From Bolinopsis microptera (Eukaryota > Ctenophora > Tentaculata > Lobata > Bolinopsidae): a stretch of DNA of 64,000 nt. The stretch is taken from contig NC_087074.1 of NCBI RefSeq assembly GCF_026151205.1, forward strand, positions 18,326,712 to 18,390,711. Reading direction: 5' to 3'. A program made the position numbers and the translations under genes. The first letter of the stretch is position 1. Each line of letters starts with the position of its first letter. The notes below the pieces were generated by a model, which worked only from the letters and a program-made list of their open reading frames with translations, did not search any database and was not told the origin of the DNA. Shown one piece after another: positions 1 to 13,400 of the stretch.

Positions 1-107
1 CAGTGGCACGAAAAGTGGCATGCAACGTATGTCAAGTAAGGATTAATATAGCGCTCGATTTTTAGCGATGAATAAAAAATGATGTGTTTTGTAGACATTT
101 GTATTGT

Positions 108-420
108 AGGTTTGCAACCTACCAGGACGCGCGCCGAGTTGGACGAGTATCGCCCGTTAATCATTTGTATAGTGTGCACAGCGCGTCTGCGCTGCACCCA
201 AAATATAGTAACATGACAATCATTTACTATATTTTGAACTGAACATTTTTTGATATTTAATCACAAAACAAAGTCACGAGTTGCAAAATATTAACATAAT
301 TTATCATTTTTTAGTATGATGCAATATTAATTGACAATTAACGATGTCAATTTGCAATCCTTCGCAGCTCGGCGTGGCCCAGTAGTGCATCTCGCCGATA
401 AGCAATATAAATATTGTTTA
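108..420. repeat. GC-rich interspersed repeat fragments
   Basis: Two pieces of a repeat family seen again at about 24.2, 25.04-26.25 and 51.36-51.49 kb. The first (108-170) carries AACCTACCAGGACGCGCGCC and ends near CCCGTTAA. The second (about 345-400) carries TCCTTCGCAGCTCGGCG and CCCAGTAGTGCATCTCGCCG. No coding sequence is seen. The family is much richer in GC than its surroundings and looks like a non-autonomous transposon or an RNA-derived repeat; its type is not identified. Nothing gene-like is seen in 1-600. Confidence 0.6.
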
Positions 421-603
421 ACGATAAGCAATCAAGGCCAATCTCTGATATTCTTGTTACCACTTTGCACGTGACGGTAATATGCTGTACTCGTAAAATA
501 TTTTTGTTTTAAGACCGTCGACGAGTTTGAGCATATTAACAATGGTCAAGCTTCTACAGTGTATGACAACCTTTATAATGATAAAATTGACCCAACGCGC
601 CCC

Positions 604-626
604 CGCCCCCCCCCCCCCCCCCCCCT
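604..626. repeat. poly-C tract
   Basis: Homopolymeric C run with one interruption. Similar C or G runs recur at about 23.35, 23.93, 40.01, 40.22, 42.52 and 56.52 kb. Length in an assembly is unreliable. Confidence 0.9.
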
Positions 627-729
627 TTTGATTATGGATGATGATTATTGATTAATCACTCTACACTCGACTTTCACGTAACTTTTTCAACCCGTTCTCT
701 AGCTGGCCCTGACCGACTATTTATATTCG

Positions 730-836
730 AAACCCTAACCTTGGCCTTTTTATTTGATCCCAACCCTAACCCTAATGCCTAACCCAATCCCTAACAGAAA
801 CATATGCTGAAACCGGAAACCCTAACCCTAACGAGA
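730..836. repeat. degenerate CCCTAA telomere-like repeats
   Basis: Several clusters of AACCCTAACCCTAA and variants (TGCCTAACCC, CAATCCCTAAC) lie within about 105 bp. This is the animal TTAGGG telomere motif in degenerate form. It is too short and diverged to be a true telomere and is read as an interstitial telomeric sequence. Confidence 0.55.
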
Positions 837-1082
837 AATTCGACCAACTTCCTTATATAATATACGGTCATATCACGTGATCAAGACAGTTTTTCGCCAA
901 TATATCTCGCAGGGGAGCATTTTAACCTTATGTCATGGGGGTGATTCTGAATCAGCGTCTCGAAAAATCTCGAAGATCGACTGTTAAGTGATTAAGCACG
1001 CTTGTATGATTATATCATTATCATTGACAAATGACAATTGAGTTTATGAATATTATTACTATCAGCCTGGGGTTCCCAGGTA

Positions 1083-1535
1083 AGAGGAAGAGGAAAAGGA
1101 AGAGGAAGAGGAAGAGGAAGAGGAAGAGGAAGAGGAAGAGGAAGAGGAAGAGGAAGAGGAAGAGGAAGAGGAAGAGGAAGAGGAAGAGGAAGAGGAAGAG
1201 GAAGAGGAAGAGGAAGAGGAAGAGGAAGAGGAAGAGGAAGAGGAAGAGGAAGAGGAAGAGGAAGAGGAGGAGGAAGAGGAAGAGGAAGAGGAAGAGGAAG
1301 AGGAGGAGGAAGAGGAAGAGGAAGAGGAAGAGGAAGAGGAAGAGGAAGAGGAAGAGGAAGAGGAAGAGGAAGAGGAAGAGGAAGAGGAAGAGGAAGAGGA
1401 AGAGGAAGAGGAAGAGGAAGAGGAAGAGGAAGAGGAAGAGGAAGAGGAAGAGGAAGAGGAAGAGGAAGAGGAAGAGGAAGAGGAAGAGGAAGAGGAAGAG
1501 GAAGAGGAAGAGGAAGAGGAAGAGGAAGAGGAAGA
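1083..1535. repeat. GAGGAA hexanucleotide microsatellite, about 450 bp
   Basis: Almost pure (GAGGAA)n, about 75 units, with two small GAGGAGGA interruptions near 1265 and 1300. The + strand is entirely purine, so long reading frames on both strands (Arg/Lys on +, Leu/Phe on -) are artefacts of the repeat. Polypurine mirror tracts of this kind can form triplex DNA. It lies about 0.8 kb upstream of the first recognised kinase exon. Confidence 0.95.
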
Positions 1536-1823
1536 GTTTAATTTTGAGCAAATATCATCCTGATAGAGTGATAGTACTTGTTAGTTGTTGTTAAGATTTA
1601 TTATGTTATCAATCACAATCGTCAATCAGGCTATTCTTTTGAATATCCAGTATTCAGTATTACAAGCAAATAATAACGGCACATATTACAGATAACTGTT
1701 TACATTTTCAAGTATAGTTATACTACGTAGACGTGTCTCGTGATCTGCCACTAGACACAGCAGTGGTGTTGCAGACACGCCAGCTCAAGTAATAAAGTGT
1801 TACCATGGGCCGGCACAACACAG

Positions 1824-1884
1824 CACGTGTGCTAGCAATGACACGTGCCAAAGTACACGTGATGGCACGTGTTCGTAGCACGTG
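1824..1884. promoter_or_regulatory. cluster of five CACGTG E-boxes
   Basis: CACGTG occurs at 1824, 1842, 1856, 1866 and 1879, that is five perfect palindromic E-boxes in 61 bp. CACGTG is the canonical site for bHLH factors such as Myc/Max, USF and CLOCK/BMAL. The cluster is about 0.5 kb upstream of the first recognised HUNK-like exon, so it may be in that gene's promoter or first intron. The regulatory role is inferred. No start codon exon for the kinase could be fixed in 1540-2350. Confidence 0.5.
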
Positions 1885-2351
1885 ATCTCACATCTTGTTG
1901 ACAATGCCACCCTACTTGAGAGCCCTCACACTGGCTCAATTGATACTAAAATATTTGCATTATCAAAAGACAGCATCTTGACAAGTAAAATGTCAGTTTT
2001 TGTTTGAACTAGTCGTCCGATTTCTGTGATTGCTTTGTATGATCGAGAGTACGATGATCGATACCATGGTTACCGCTGTTCCCGATACCGTATACAAGAT
2101 ACCCCGGGAAGTTATTCTATCGTACAACAGGTGTTTTATTTAAAACACTACTTATCATGCACTTGAATAGAATTGTTCGCTTACATTATTTCATCAAAAG
2201 CTCTCCAAGTTTGATTCTGTATTGAAGAAGCTGTCTAGAATTATGCTGAAATGCAGCTATCCAATATTTGGTCATTATGCACGGCCACTATAGTCCCCTT
2301 AAAGTTATTGGAAGTAGTGGTATTTTATTTTGACGTTTTTGTTTTCTTCAG

Positions 2352-5300
2352 CAAAAAAAGAGTAGGGAACTATCTGATCGGGAAGAGTATTGGAGAAGGG
2401 GCGTTCGCCAAAGTCAAGGAAGGGCTTCACGTTATAACGGGAGAAAAGGTAATTTTTATTTCGATAAGAATATAATTAATATCTACTCACTGTCCGATGC
2501 TAATGTCGGTTGTTCCAAATATACAACTGTAAACTGTAGTCGTTCAATGCTACTGCCAAACGCAAGTTGCTCAATGCTACTGCTGTTCAAAACGATGATC
2601 ATTTGTGTAATGCAGCTGCTAGGTGTTGAATACAACTAGGTGTTTTTTAACCATCGCACAAGTTGTTGAACCCATGACGTAAGTATGTATAATTGTTCAA
2701 TACAACTGCTTCCCGATCTGTTTAGTTGTTAGTTGATCATTTGATCGGCAATCATTTGTTTGATGAAACCGCCAGTTTTTCAAAGAAAATCCTGTTCACT
2801 TGTATCGTTTTAATTTATTGCAACTATTATTAACTGATGCAACTATCAGTTTACCCCTCATCAAAGTGTAAGACGTTAAATGTGTTCAAATATCCAGGTA
2901 GCGATAAAAATTATCGACAAGACGAAAGCTAAACAAGACAGCTACCTGTGGAAAAACTTGAAGAGAGAAGTAAAACTACTGCAATGCATGAGGCACCCTA
3001 ATGTGGTAAGAATCACTACAAAATAGCTCTTCTTAAGCACGCCTGTCATAATTGGTTTACAAAACGCACTGCATCCAAGTTCGGAAAAAGCAGTCTAAAA
3101 ACCCAGTCATTATTTTAATCGTTATCAGAATAAAATCACGTTTTACCCCTGCAATTTCTACAGGTGAGTCTGTACGAGAGTCTCGAAACAGAGATTGCTT
3201 ATTATCTGGTCTTGGAGCTGATCAGAGGGGGTGAGATGAAGGACTATATCTCCAAATCTGATCGTCTCTCCGAGAAAGAAACCAAAAAGTAAGTTTTTAT
3301 AAGACAGCTTATTGTAAGAATAAAAATATGTTTCGTATGTTTTTAGTTATACTGCATCAGAATTAACTTTGTTTGTAGCACGAACAGAGAATTGAATATA
3401 CATTTCATGCATTTTTAATGGTGTATTTTGTCACTCGATCATATCAATTCGTATTTCAAGTTGCGGTTAAGATGAGCAACTTTGCGTTAAATACGTTGTA
3501 GCATGTGATCTATATGTCACGTGACAATTTAACGTCATTTCTTCATTGTCTGACGATACTATTTAAAGATGAATGATGTTTTCCATACTGCTTTAGAGTG
3601 GTGATATTTGATAGTATCAATGGACAAAAATAGATACCAGCCGCAATCAGTGGCTGTTATGTATTGGATCACAAAATTTCAACTTAAATTTCAGGTTCAT
3701 GCGCCAACTCCTGAGCGCAGTGTGGCACATCCACAGCGCTGGGGTAGTCCACAGGGACCTGAAAGTGGAGAACATAATGCTAAGCAGATCAGGGGACATC
3801 AAGATCATAGACTTCGGACTGAGCAACTGTTTAAAGTCGTTAGAGAGTAAGGGAGGACGAGGTACACAGTGTGGTTCACCTGCTTATGCAGCTCCAGAGC
3901 TGCTGGCCAACAAGGGATACGACAAACGAGTAGATATTTGGGCCATGTAAGTGGTTATATTAAGTAGCTTATATTATTAGTAGCTTATTGATGTTTCAAT
4001 TAATGGGTCTGACTAACGTATTGTGATCGCTATTTCACTAACCCGATGATATATTGCTTTTATCAGCATCGTACTCTTGTCATGTCCAATTTCAAGTGAA
4101 AATTTTCAGAGGAATCAACATGTTTGCCATGTTGGTTGGGAAACTCCCCTTCAAAGTGAAACCCTTCAACCTGAAAAAGTTGTATCAAAAGATGATCACT
4201 GGAGACATGGAACTATTGCCCCCTGGTACCTCTCAAGGTATGTACCGTACTCAGCCAATCAGGGCTTCTTTAGCTGTAGATTTAGGTAATACACCATGAA
4301 GCAGTGATTAGATTCTTGATTAGGTGCACAGCAATTCTGCTAGTTTAATCTAACATAGCTTAATCTAAAATGTAACTTCAGAAGCAAGAGATTTGCTGCA
4401 ACGTCTGCTACAACCCGACCCCAAGGATCGTATAGAAATCAAGGAATGTGCATCTCACCAGTGGTTGGCGGAGGGACCTATTTCTTTCATTAGCTCTCCC
4501 AACTTCCCCGTCACTGAGGAACTCAATCAAGAGGTAAGAGTCTTGTTAGCTAGATTTTTAGTGAAAAGTGTGGTCCATAACCAATTATCTTAATATAATC
4601 TCCCCGACTAACATAACCAACTACTCAATCTCTGTCAAGATCTTGCCGATAACAGATCGCATGGTATAAAAGTGTTTGTTCAGGTGATCTCGTATATGGA
4701 GGAGTTCCACAACGTAAACGTTCACTCTCTAGTTCTGGATTTGCTCACTCACAACATCAATCCCAATACCGCTACTTACCATCACATGGCTAAGAAATTC
4801 GACAGGTACGTTTGGCGCTTCACAAACAATGTGACGTTATGTGAAGTTCAAACCATACTTTCTTCTATATTGTTCTGTATTATTCCATATTGTTCTGTAT
4901 TCTTCCATATTTTTCTGTATCCTTCCACATTTTTCTTCTATTCATAGACAAACTCGTCAGGTATCTGAGAGAACAAGAAAGGGGTTCTAAATCCTCGCTT
5001 AATGCTATGGATGACTCTCTCCTAACTACACCCTCCAAGAAAGAAATCACCTCAACACGCCGTGGCTCAAAAACAAAAGTTTTGAAACGTCGTCCCAAAA
5101 CTGCTGGTACGGCTGTAAAACGCTCAGAGTCACAAAATGACCATACGACCCATTCCTCTGGAATAAAACCGAGGAGGAACTCTGTTGGCAACATCGTGAA
5201 GAAAACCAGCGAAAAGAAACAAAGTACCTCAACCCCCACTTCTAAAGAAGCGTTCAGAGGTAGTAATGGCCTGGGAGTTGGGAAAGCTGACACAGGATCC

Positions 5301-6086
5301 CCAACCAGCAGTGAAGATACCACCAGCAAGAACACACCCGAAGACTCTGGCTTCTCCGGGTCTCGGAAAATGAGCATGGTTTCGTCGACAGGATCCGCAG
5401 TGCCGAGCAAATCGAATCTAAGTTACAAAGCGGGCGGGACAAGTTTAGGTTCAAGTTACCAGAGACAGTACAAGTACAGGTCAGATGATAATGTGAACAC
5501 CGTGTACAGTTCAATACCAGCCAGAACAGACAACAACTCTTCAAGGAGCAGGGATGGTAAGGCCAACTGGAGACAAACCCCCCTCATTAAAACCAAGTAT
5601 GTCAGTAACACCGTGTCAGCTCGAGCCAGCCCAGTGTCCCTAGCACGAGTTTCCAACAAAACCGTCCACTTCCAGACAAACAAACGAACAGACAAACGTT
5701 CAGACACGCCCAGCATGCTGTCTGAGAACAGTCTGGCAGTGGCAAACACTCGGCCTGTCTCCCGGGCAACTAACGGCTACACTGTAACGTACGGCACTTC
5801 AGCCGGGATACAGTGGCCTCCGATAAAGGACAGTTCAGCTAAGTCAGAGCGGGGATATGCCATGAAGTCTCCCTTGCCAGGAGGACATGCTGCCTCGTTG
5901 CTGGGGCAACACGACGCTGTCAACAAACAGTCCATGAGTTATCGGTGGAGGTCTGAGTTACAGAGGGCAAAGATTGCCATTAACAAGAACACCACCCACA
6001 TCTTGAAGAGAAACATTTCCTTTCCAGCTGAGGCAGCATATCGGCCCCAAACTGGCTCAGCGTACAGGACTTATTCATACAGGTAG
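2352..6086 (+). CDS. HUNK: HUNK-like serine/threonine kinase (5' exon missing)
   Basis: AMPK/SNF1-related protein kinase of the HUNK type. Exons in phase: 2352-2448, 2898-3005, 3164-3288, 3695-3946, 4110-4237, 4382-4533, 4684-4805, 4961-6086 (stop TAG); 702 residues without the N-terminal exon, near the size of vertebrate HUNK. Kinase landmarks run in order: glycine loop GEGAFAKV, VAIK lysine at the start of exon 2, catalytic loop HRDLKVEN, DFG in IDFGLSNC, activation segment GTQCGSPAYAAPE, then IGINMFAMLVGKLPF. All catalytic residues are present, so it should be active. After the kinase comes a helical segment (4684-4805), then a long Ser/Thr/Lys-rich, low-complexity tail coded by one 1.1-kb exon. 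The reading YLIGK...GLHVITGEK and AYAAPELLA match HUNK more than MARK or SIK. The last exon uses acceptor CGTCAG at 4960, because the TAG acceptor 13 bp upstream breaks frame. A reading frame from 2251 is intron read-through. Confidence 0.88.
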
Positions 6087-7498
6087 TAATAGTCTCAAAT
6101 AGCTGAACTTTGATCTTTTGTGTAATTTTGTTTTGAATAGTAGAAGTGCATGATATAATTTGTGTTCTTGAGTTTTGTATTTTGATTATTACTTTATTAT
6201 TAAGACTTTTCTGACGACAATTTCGATTAAGATGCAACTGTTTCACTTTTGAATTTGCCGATGTCAGCCGATGCTTAAGGTGGCTAAGTGGAATATAAAG
6301 TGTCCGTCAGTATTCACCGCTCCACAATAAGCTCCGTAGAAAAGCTTTCGTGGTATTGTCAGGACATCTTTCTTCTACCGTCATTGATGTACGATTCATA
6401 TGATTTATTCTCGGTACTTTCTCTGATTTTTAACAAAATAAAATGCGATATCTAAGCGAATTCAGCTCGTAAATACATAAAACTTCTACAATAACACTAA
6501 GCAAACATAAATCTACTATCACACAATAAAAGAATAGTTTGGAAATCACAAGTAGCATCCACGGACTCTATCCTTTGACTCGTTTCTCTTCCCATGTTTC
6601 AAAAATAAAATGCCCATCTTTCCTTACTTTATTATTTTTCCTGTTTTTATTATGATTCTTTCATCTTTTTAAAAGAGGATCATCGACTATCAGTGCCGCT
6701 GTCAATGGCACTCCCCCACTTTAATAAAATAACCATTATCAAGTATACTTTCAAGTGGGATTGACCACAATTAAATAACAAAGAACACATTGTTCTTTGA
6801 GATGACCGCTGTACATCGGTCCTGCATGTTCAGTACAAAGAGCAATGATAAAAGATCTTTGTACTTAAACGTACTTCATTCAAAAAGTACTCTTCCGAAA
6901 CTATCGATGACGTTATCATTATGTTTATCTCAAGATATTAAAAATATCAAGGATTAACTATCAAAACATCACAGTGATGATCTATAGTGACCAACTGATA
7001 CAGTAATACATGCTATCATGTAACAATAATTTTATGTTTAATGATCAATAAATTGGCTGAGAATTTTAACCTGTCATCCGTGGATTCTGTACGTTAATTT
7101 TCCAAATATTTAACAATGAGTCTATAAACACTTATAAAGCAAATTATTATTAATAATCTGTAAAAATTCTACCCTTCTGTGTGTACTATGATACACTGTA
7201 CAACTTTCTAAAACACTGAAAATATTGCTAACAAATGGTTATTAAAATATAAGCACTCAAAAGATATCATAACTTTATACTTAGCGATACATCGTACGGG
7301 TTAAAATAGCAAGTATAGTGTCTCTATAACTGTTCGTAAAATTCTCACGATCAAATAATATGGACTGTTCTAGTTCGTTGTCCGATCATAAGGTCTCAGA
7401 ACCTCAAGAGAGTGGTAGCAGTATCATCTTCACTCTTCAGCAACACTTGAGGGGAGTAGAACAAGTTGAAAGCGTGTTTATCTATCTTGTGAAGCTTT
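6087..7498. other. convergent intergenic region with 3' UTRs
   Basis: Lies between the stop of the + strand kinase and the stop of the - strand FHAD1-like gene. It is AT-rich, with several AATAAA or TTTATT motifs (for example AAAATAAAATG near 6436 and 6604) suited to polyadenylation on either strand. No coding exon was recognised. Confidence 0.6.
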
Positions 7499-10400
7499 TC
7501 AGCTTGTAATCAGTTCCTGAAATGATACTTGGAATCTAATTTAATGATCATAGTTTGGCGAATATTATCACTTTATCAGTTATTCATAGAAGAATAGAGA
7601 AAACTAAAGGGATGATAAATCGCGAAAGCTGAAAAGAAGTAAAACAGCTAAAAAAGTCACCAACGTACCTCTTTTAACTTCTTAATGTCGTAATTCTTCC
7701 TCTTAATCTCCTCGTGATGCTGCTTCTTGAGCAGCTCTATTTGACTCTCTGTTCGGGGATCTGGACACTGGTGTTGCAGTGCTGGCTCCGAGTTAACCTC
7801 TCTGTTTGCCTGATAAACAAGGGCATTATTAGCTTAAACTTTTCAGCCTTTCAAAATGATTTTTTGAACCGTGAATCATAAGAGTATTATCTATTCATTG
7901 AGTCAAAACACCAGACTATAGCAATTAAATAACGATGCAAATTTTACCACAAGCTAAAAATAATCTCACATTTCTCTGAGCCAACGCATGGTTGAGTCTC
8001 TGTTGCTGATCGAGCTCTCCTTGGAGATGTGTCAGGCTCTTCCTCAACTGCGAACTCTCTTCTTGCAGCGAGGTAACCTTCTTCTTCAGCACTGTCGCTT
8101 CTACACCAGCGTCATCTGCGTCTAATTCTGACCTCCTGAAAATAATAATTTTAAGTTGTTGATTGGTAACTATTTTTCAGATGGTCACGCAGAACTCAGG
8201 AGTAAGGTTAATTGTCGTCTGTGAGTCTGTAAAGCTATAAACGTGATTAAATATTAACATGATAAAATAAAACGTGTATGATATGAACATGATTAATAAA
8301 TCTGGTGACTTGAAACCTAAGATGAGAAAGGTCCTCTTGGTAGGAGGAGAGGAGGACATCTTTTTGTGAGAGTCTGGTAGTAACAGCAATTATCTGAGCC
8401 CCAATATCTGCCGTCATCAGGGCCCTGTCCTTCAGACTGTGCTCCAGTCTCTCAATTGTCAGATAAGAGATTGGGTGCTGGGGCTGGTTCAGGGCTGAGC
8501 GCACTTCCGTTGCCAGGGATGAGAACTGAAATATATTTGAGATGCTGTTATTAAAAAATAAGGCTTAACAAAATTTACAGATAGAAAACAGCTGAAATCA
8601 ACAAATCAAAGGTAAATTGACAAGTCGAGATAAAAATGTATAGAGTGTACTCACACAAGCTTCACTGTGTCCAAGTAGCCTCTGAGAATCATTCAGCTCT
8701 GACTTGACTTGTTTCACGATATCTGCATTCTTCTCCGTGGTTGAATTCAACTGACGAGCCTAACAATCAGCATATAAACATTCCAATCGTTTTCACTTGC
8801 ACTTCAAAAACATAAACACATAACAACATTACAACACTCAAAAACATGAACAATCTACCAAGCATGAAATCCTAAAACTGTAATATATCTATCCTACAGT
8901 GTACAACTTTTCTGTCCACATTGGTGTACTAACCTTAGTCTTCAGATCACTCTCCTTCGATCCATACTCCAAATCTTTGTTTTTAAGAGCAGCTCTCAGC
9001 TCATTAAGCTCCTTCTTTAGTCTGATTATCTGCTGATTTCCTTCAACAGTTGGCTCCGCTAAAATAAATTGTCCATCAAACTTTATTTACTCGATTATAA
9101 ATATTAATCTCTAGATTCTTAAAATTTACTATGCTCAAATTAAGATCTGTTTGAACGAGATTAAAACATCAAAATTTAAATTTAATCCTGCTTTTAAGAT
9201 ATGATTTGCATGTTTTTCACACAATTTTAACAGAATTAACTAAGTTCTCACAGAAAGTGGGCGTCTTAGATTTGAGCTGAGCCCTGAACTCTGCGAGTGC
9301 CATTCTCTGTTTATCAATGATAATCCCATGCCTCTCATCCATACATCTCTTGCCCATCTCCACACCATCTTTCTCCTCCTCCGTCTATAAAACAATATAA
9401 TTACACACTCGTGACGAAAATAAGTGTGATATCATAGCCGCGACTCTCACTTGTTTACAAAATACAAAACAATAAGCGATTGAAGGAAGGATGACGGAAC
9501 ATCAGTATGGAGTGATTTGCTTTCGTAAGAAAACAACACACTGCAGCTATTATTTGCGTCCCGTGGTCTACGGGAGTACGAGGAGCTGCCTTGTCGTCCC
9601 TTAATCGGTAATTTTTAATGGATATTTAATGAATGGCCCTTGTCATGTCCTGATAATCTTAATTTAAACTTAATTTAACAGTTGCATAATCAAATAAGTT
9701 CCATGCTAGAATCTCTTAGTTTAGATATTTTTTCTTGGCAATGCGAACTTATTTAGACGGTTTTAAAATAGGAGACAAATATATTATGCAACTTACCATT
9801 TCACGTTCTTTGTACTCAATCTTCACTTTCTGTTGTACCTTCTGAAATTATTTTACGGAAATTAATATCTAGGCTCGCAGACAAAACCTTTTAACGGAGC
9901 AGACAAAACTTTTCTCAACTTTCCAACTGAATGGTACACCGCTCGTGATTAAAGGAAGGCTATTCCAAATTATAGGAAGGATACAATATAAATGAGGAGA
10001 CAACTAGAAATTAGAGATTAAAGATTTACCATACTATAACACGTACCAACCACATATAAATTTCACAACCAACCTTAGGCAACTTTTCAGGAACAAGAGA
10101 AAGTTTCTTTTTCTCTTTCTGCAGCTCCAACTGGAGCATATCAATACTTTCCCGCTGTATTTCTATCTGTTTGGTTTGCTGGGCTATCTTATCCTGCATA
10201 TTCTCCCTCTCTATCTTCTGCTTCTCACTGAGTTCCCCGCTCATATCAGACAGCCGAGCTGCTGCTCCAGCTAAGTCGCACCTTAGTCCTTGGATTTGAA
10301 CTGCTCTCTGGTCCGCCTCTGCTTTGGCAAGACCGAACTCTCTCCTGGCAGATGTATGGTTAATAAAAGTTCTGAGTCACGCACAGAAGGTAGAATTTAT

Positions 10401-13400
10401 TGTAATAAGTGCAAGATTGCTGGTTTTTCAGATTTATCAGTTGACAGGATGCAGAAAGATTGCAATTCAATAATAATATCATGTAAGATATAATCACTGT
10501 TTATAATAAACAGCCTCTATTATTATAAACCTGAGGGTATTAGAGAGAGTTTGGAGTCTTTGTATCTCTCTCTGCATCTCAATCTCCCGGCACTTCAATA
10601 TCTCGTACGGCTCAGGCGGGGGCGGCGGTACGGCTACAAATTTATTGATATAAACAGTCTCTATAATATTAATGTTTTCATGCATAATTAATAATCTTCA
10701 TATGCGCATGTTATTCTGCAGGAGTTTAAAGCTTTTTCGCAAGCTTGACAAAAGTTTGATGGTTGAGAGATCGATCATTGTGATTTTGAGAAATTAAATA
10801 AATATCTTAAGAACAATGTCATGTGACGATCCAATAGCGATCATCGATTAAACTCTTTAAACAAAATCGCACACGACTCGATATTCATCATACCTTCCAG
10901 TTTGGAGAGTGAATCATTAAGATTGAGCTCCATGTCATTACAGCGTGAGTTCATAGAATGTAACTTATTTTCCATTGTAACGATTGTCACTGCATATTGC
11001 CTGTTCTGAAGCAATAAAATGTTAGCATGTAATATGTCGAGAATGTTGGTGTCCATGCTAGGATATCTGAGGGGAGACGATGCACAAGTTTAAAACACGA
11101 GAAATATCATAATCTCTCACTGTTAGATGTTTAACTAGTTATGTAGGTAGTTAGTTACCTGTTCTCGGAGTGATTCAGTCTCATGTTCGAGAGCATCAAG
11201 TTTGTCTTTCTGCTCCACACCTGTTCGCCTCATTGAAAAAGTATCAGAGTCAAACTTGGACATCTTCTCACGCAAACTCTCCTGAAATATCAGGGTTTTA
11301 AGTTTCTGTAGTTCTTAAAGATTCTCTGTTTTCGAGCAGAAGACATTGAATATATTGTAAAATGGAATTACATTTTTCATAAATTTTTCCAACCCTTAGT
11401 TAAAATATGCATGTCTGGTTAAAGATAAGTTTGATATGACCGTTTTAGTTGACAGGACAATAGCCAATTACGCAATATGTCGTTAGGTGTGGTAACCGGT
11501 TACCGGTGACGCTATGCGTAGAGAAAGCTTATGGATATTTTGAAAACGTTGCCATAGCAACGCCACAAATATAGTTTTAGGTTTCACTAAAACGTGTGCG
11601 CGGCTCGAAATATCATTTTACTCGCTGATTGAGTGCCACGGTTGGTAAACCTTTACTTGTTTCGCGCGTTACAACTTTCAAATATGGTAGACCTACTCGG
11701 CAATTTAAAATTGTTTTAAAATGCGTCGCAAACAGTTTATTAAACATTCTGGTTTTTGATACAAACGGTTCACGTTGTTATTCCAAACAAAGGAATATAT
11801 AGAAGAAAACCAACCTCCATCATCCGTGAAGTCTTCTCCGCTTTGATAAGTTCTTCTATTTTAGCCTCCAATGCGGCTTGCTTTGTGGAACTTAGTGCTT
11901 CATTCTGCAAATTTTAAACATGAATTACCAGCCTTCAGCTGTGATTGATCATGATCGATCGAAAAGCAAGCATCAAATCCAGTTCACTCAGTTAAAATAC
12001 CTTGAATAAGTGTATGCTTGAAAGGTATTCTAAAATTAGAAAACTAACTTCTTTATGAACTTGGATCTGAGTCTCGAGATGGGTTATTTTCTTCGTCAGG
12101 GAGGTGGTTTGAGAGGAGTATTCCCCTCTCATTTCACTCTGCTTCTGCTGCTCACTCACATACAGCCCCCTCATTTGCTCTTCGTGAAGCCGCTTTAGTG
12201 TCTGGGGATTTCCGGTTACTAAAATACTAATTATATTTAAATATTATATTAATATTAATGCTTTTCAAACAAAGTTACAACGAATTCTTCATGTAGTGCA
12301 TCCTGGGTTTGGACAGGATATGCCCGTTTAAAATATTTCCATCACGTAACATTACATAATTCTCAATAAATGTAATAGATTTGTAGTGTTGTAATTAGTT
12401 CAAATGTTATTTAGGCATTAAAATTCCTTAACAGATTTAAACATACAACAGTCATATCATTAACCGAATTTGATCAACAATAATTAAACTTTCACTCATC
12501 ACTGGGCCAACAAACCTCAAGTTCATCCCTGAGAGTTGACGTGTGTTTCTTGTGCTCAGCAGCTAACTTCCCTTCGTAACTATCCACAGTGTTTCTAAGC
12601 TTCTCTTCAAGTCCAGCTTTCTCCTCCCTCAGTCGTATAGTTGTGGACTTGAGATTGTCTATTATCTCTTCCACACCTGGGGTTTCTGGGTATTGAGGTT
12701 AGGTAACCACGACAACCAGCACAGCGCACATACAAGGGTAGTAGTTATAGTGATAACACAGCCAGACGAGAAGGCTTTGTTTGTTGTTAGGCTTTGTTTA
12801 GATTTAAAATGATCTCAGAAAATATTTGTGGGCTTCTATAAATATAGAATTGATACTTTAGTTCAAGGGTAACGTAAGCTTTAAAAAACATAACTTGTTA
12901 ATTGTCTTCAGCTGGTAAAAGAGTAAGAAGATGCGACACTGATTACGGAACAGAACACTCTACAGATCTCACAAAAAAGCACAGCATTTCTAGGAGCAAA
13001 CAAATATACGGTGATGTTTCATTTCAAATTACAGTTCATATTGGCGGATGAAAACATTTAGTAAAACAAAAACATTGCACAACATTGAACACTCACTCAG
13101 ACGAGATGGTAGCCCGGTGTCTTTAGCAGCTCTGACAGCAGTGGCAGTCTTCTTCTCGACTTCAGAGGAGTATTTCTCCACTGCTCGAGCTAGGGTTAGA
13201 ACCATACCCTGCAAAATACAGTTATATTGTTAGGGTCAATTATTACCAGAAAACCTTACCTAATACCTGATAGTCATATTACAATATAATAACACCAGTG
13301 AGAAAATGTGTATCAAAACTTTGTAACCAGATTTGTAAAACTGCAAACCGAGGATCGAAGAAGGGTTTTGGCCCTGCGCCACGATTCCTCCGCCGCAAAT

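Noticed and set aside
730-836. True telomere
   Set aside because: Only about 100 bp of degenerate CCCTAA-like repeats with ordinary sequence and genes beyond it.
1021-1594. Long frames on both strands coding Arg/Lys or Leu/Phe runs
   Set aside because: They are translations of the pure GAGGAA microsatellite, which has no stop codon in most frames; no flanking unique coding sequence.
2251-2475. Frame starting with MQLSNIWSL before the kinase
   Set aside because: The part before 2352 is intron; a polypyrimidine tract and CAG acceptor precede the kinase homology, and the added residues do not resemble any HUNK N-terminus.
4948-4960. TAG acceptor at 4946-4947 as start of the last kinase exon
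   Set aside because: It puts the exon in a frame with an early stop; the CGTCAG acceptor 13 bp later restores the long frame.
4880-5749. Several long - strand frames opposite the last kinase exon
   Set aside because: Shadow frames of the + strand exon, whose sequence continues the kinase gene in phase with good splice sites.
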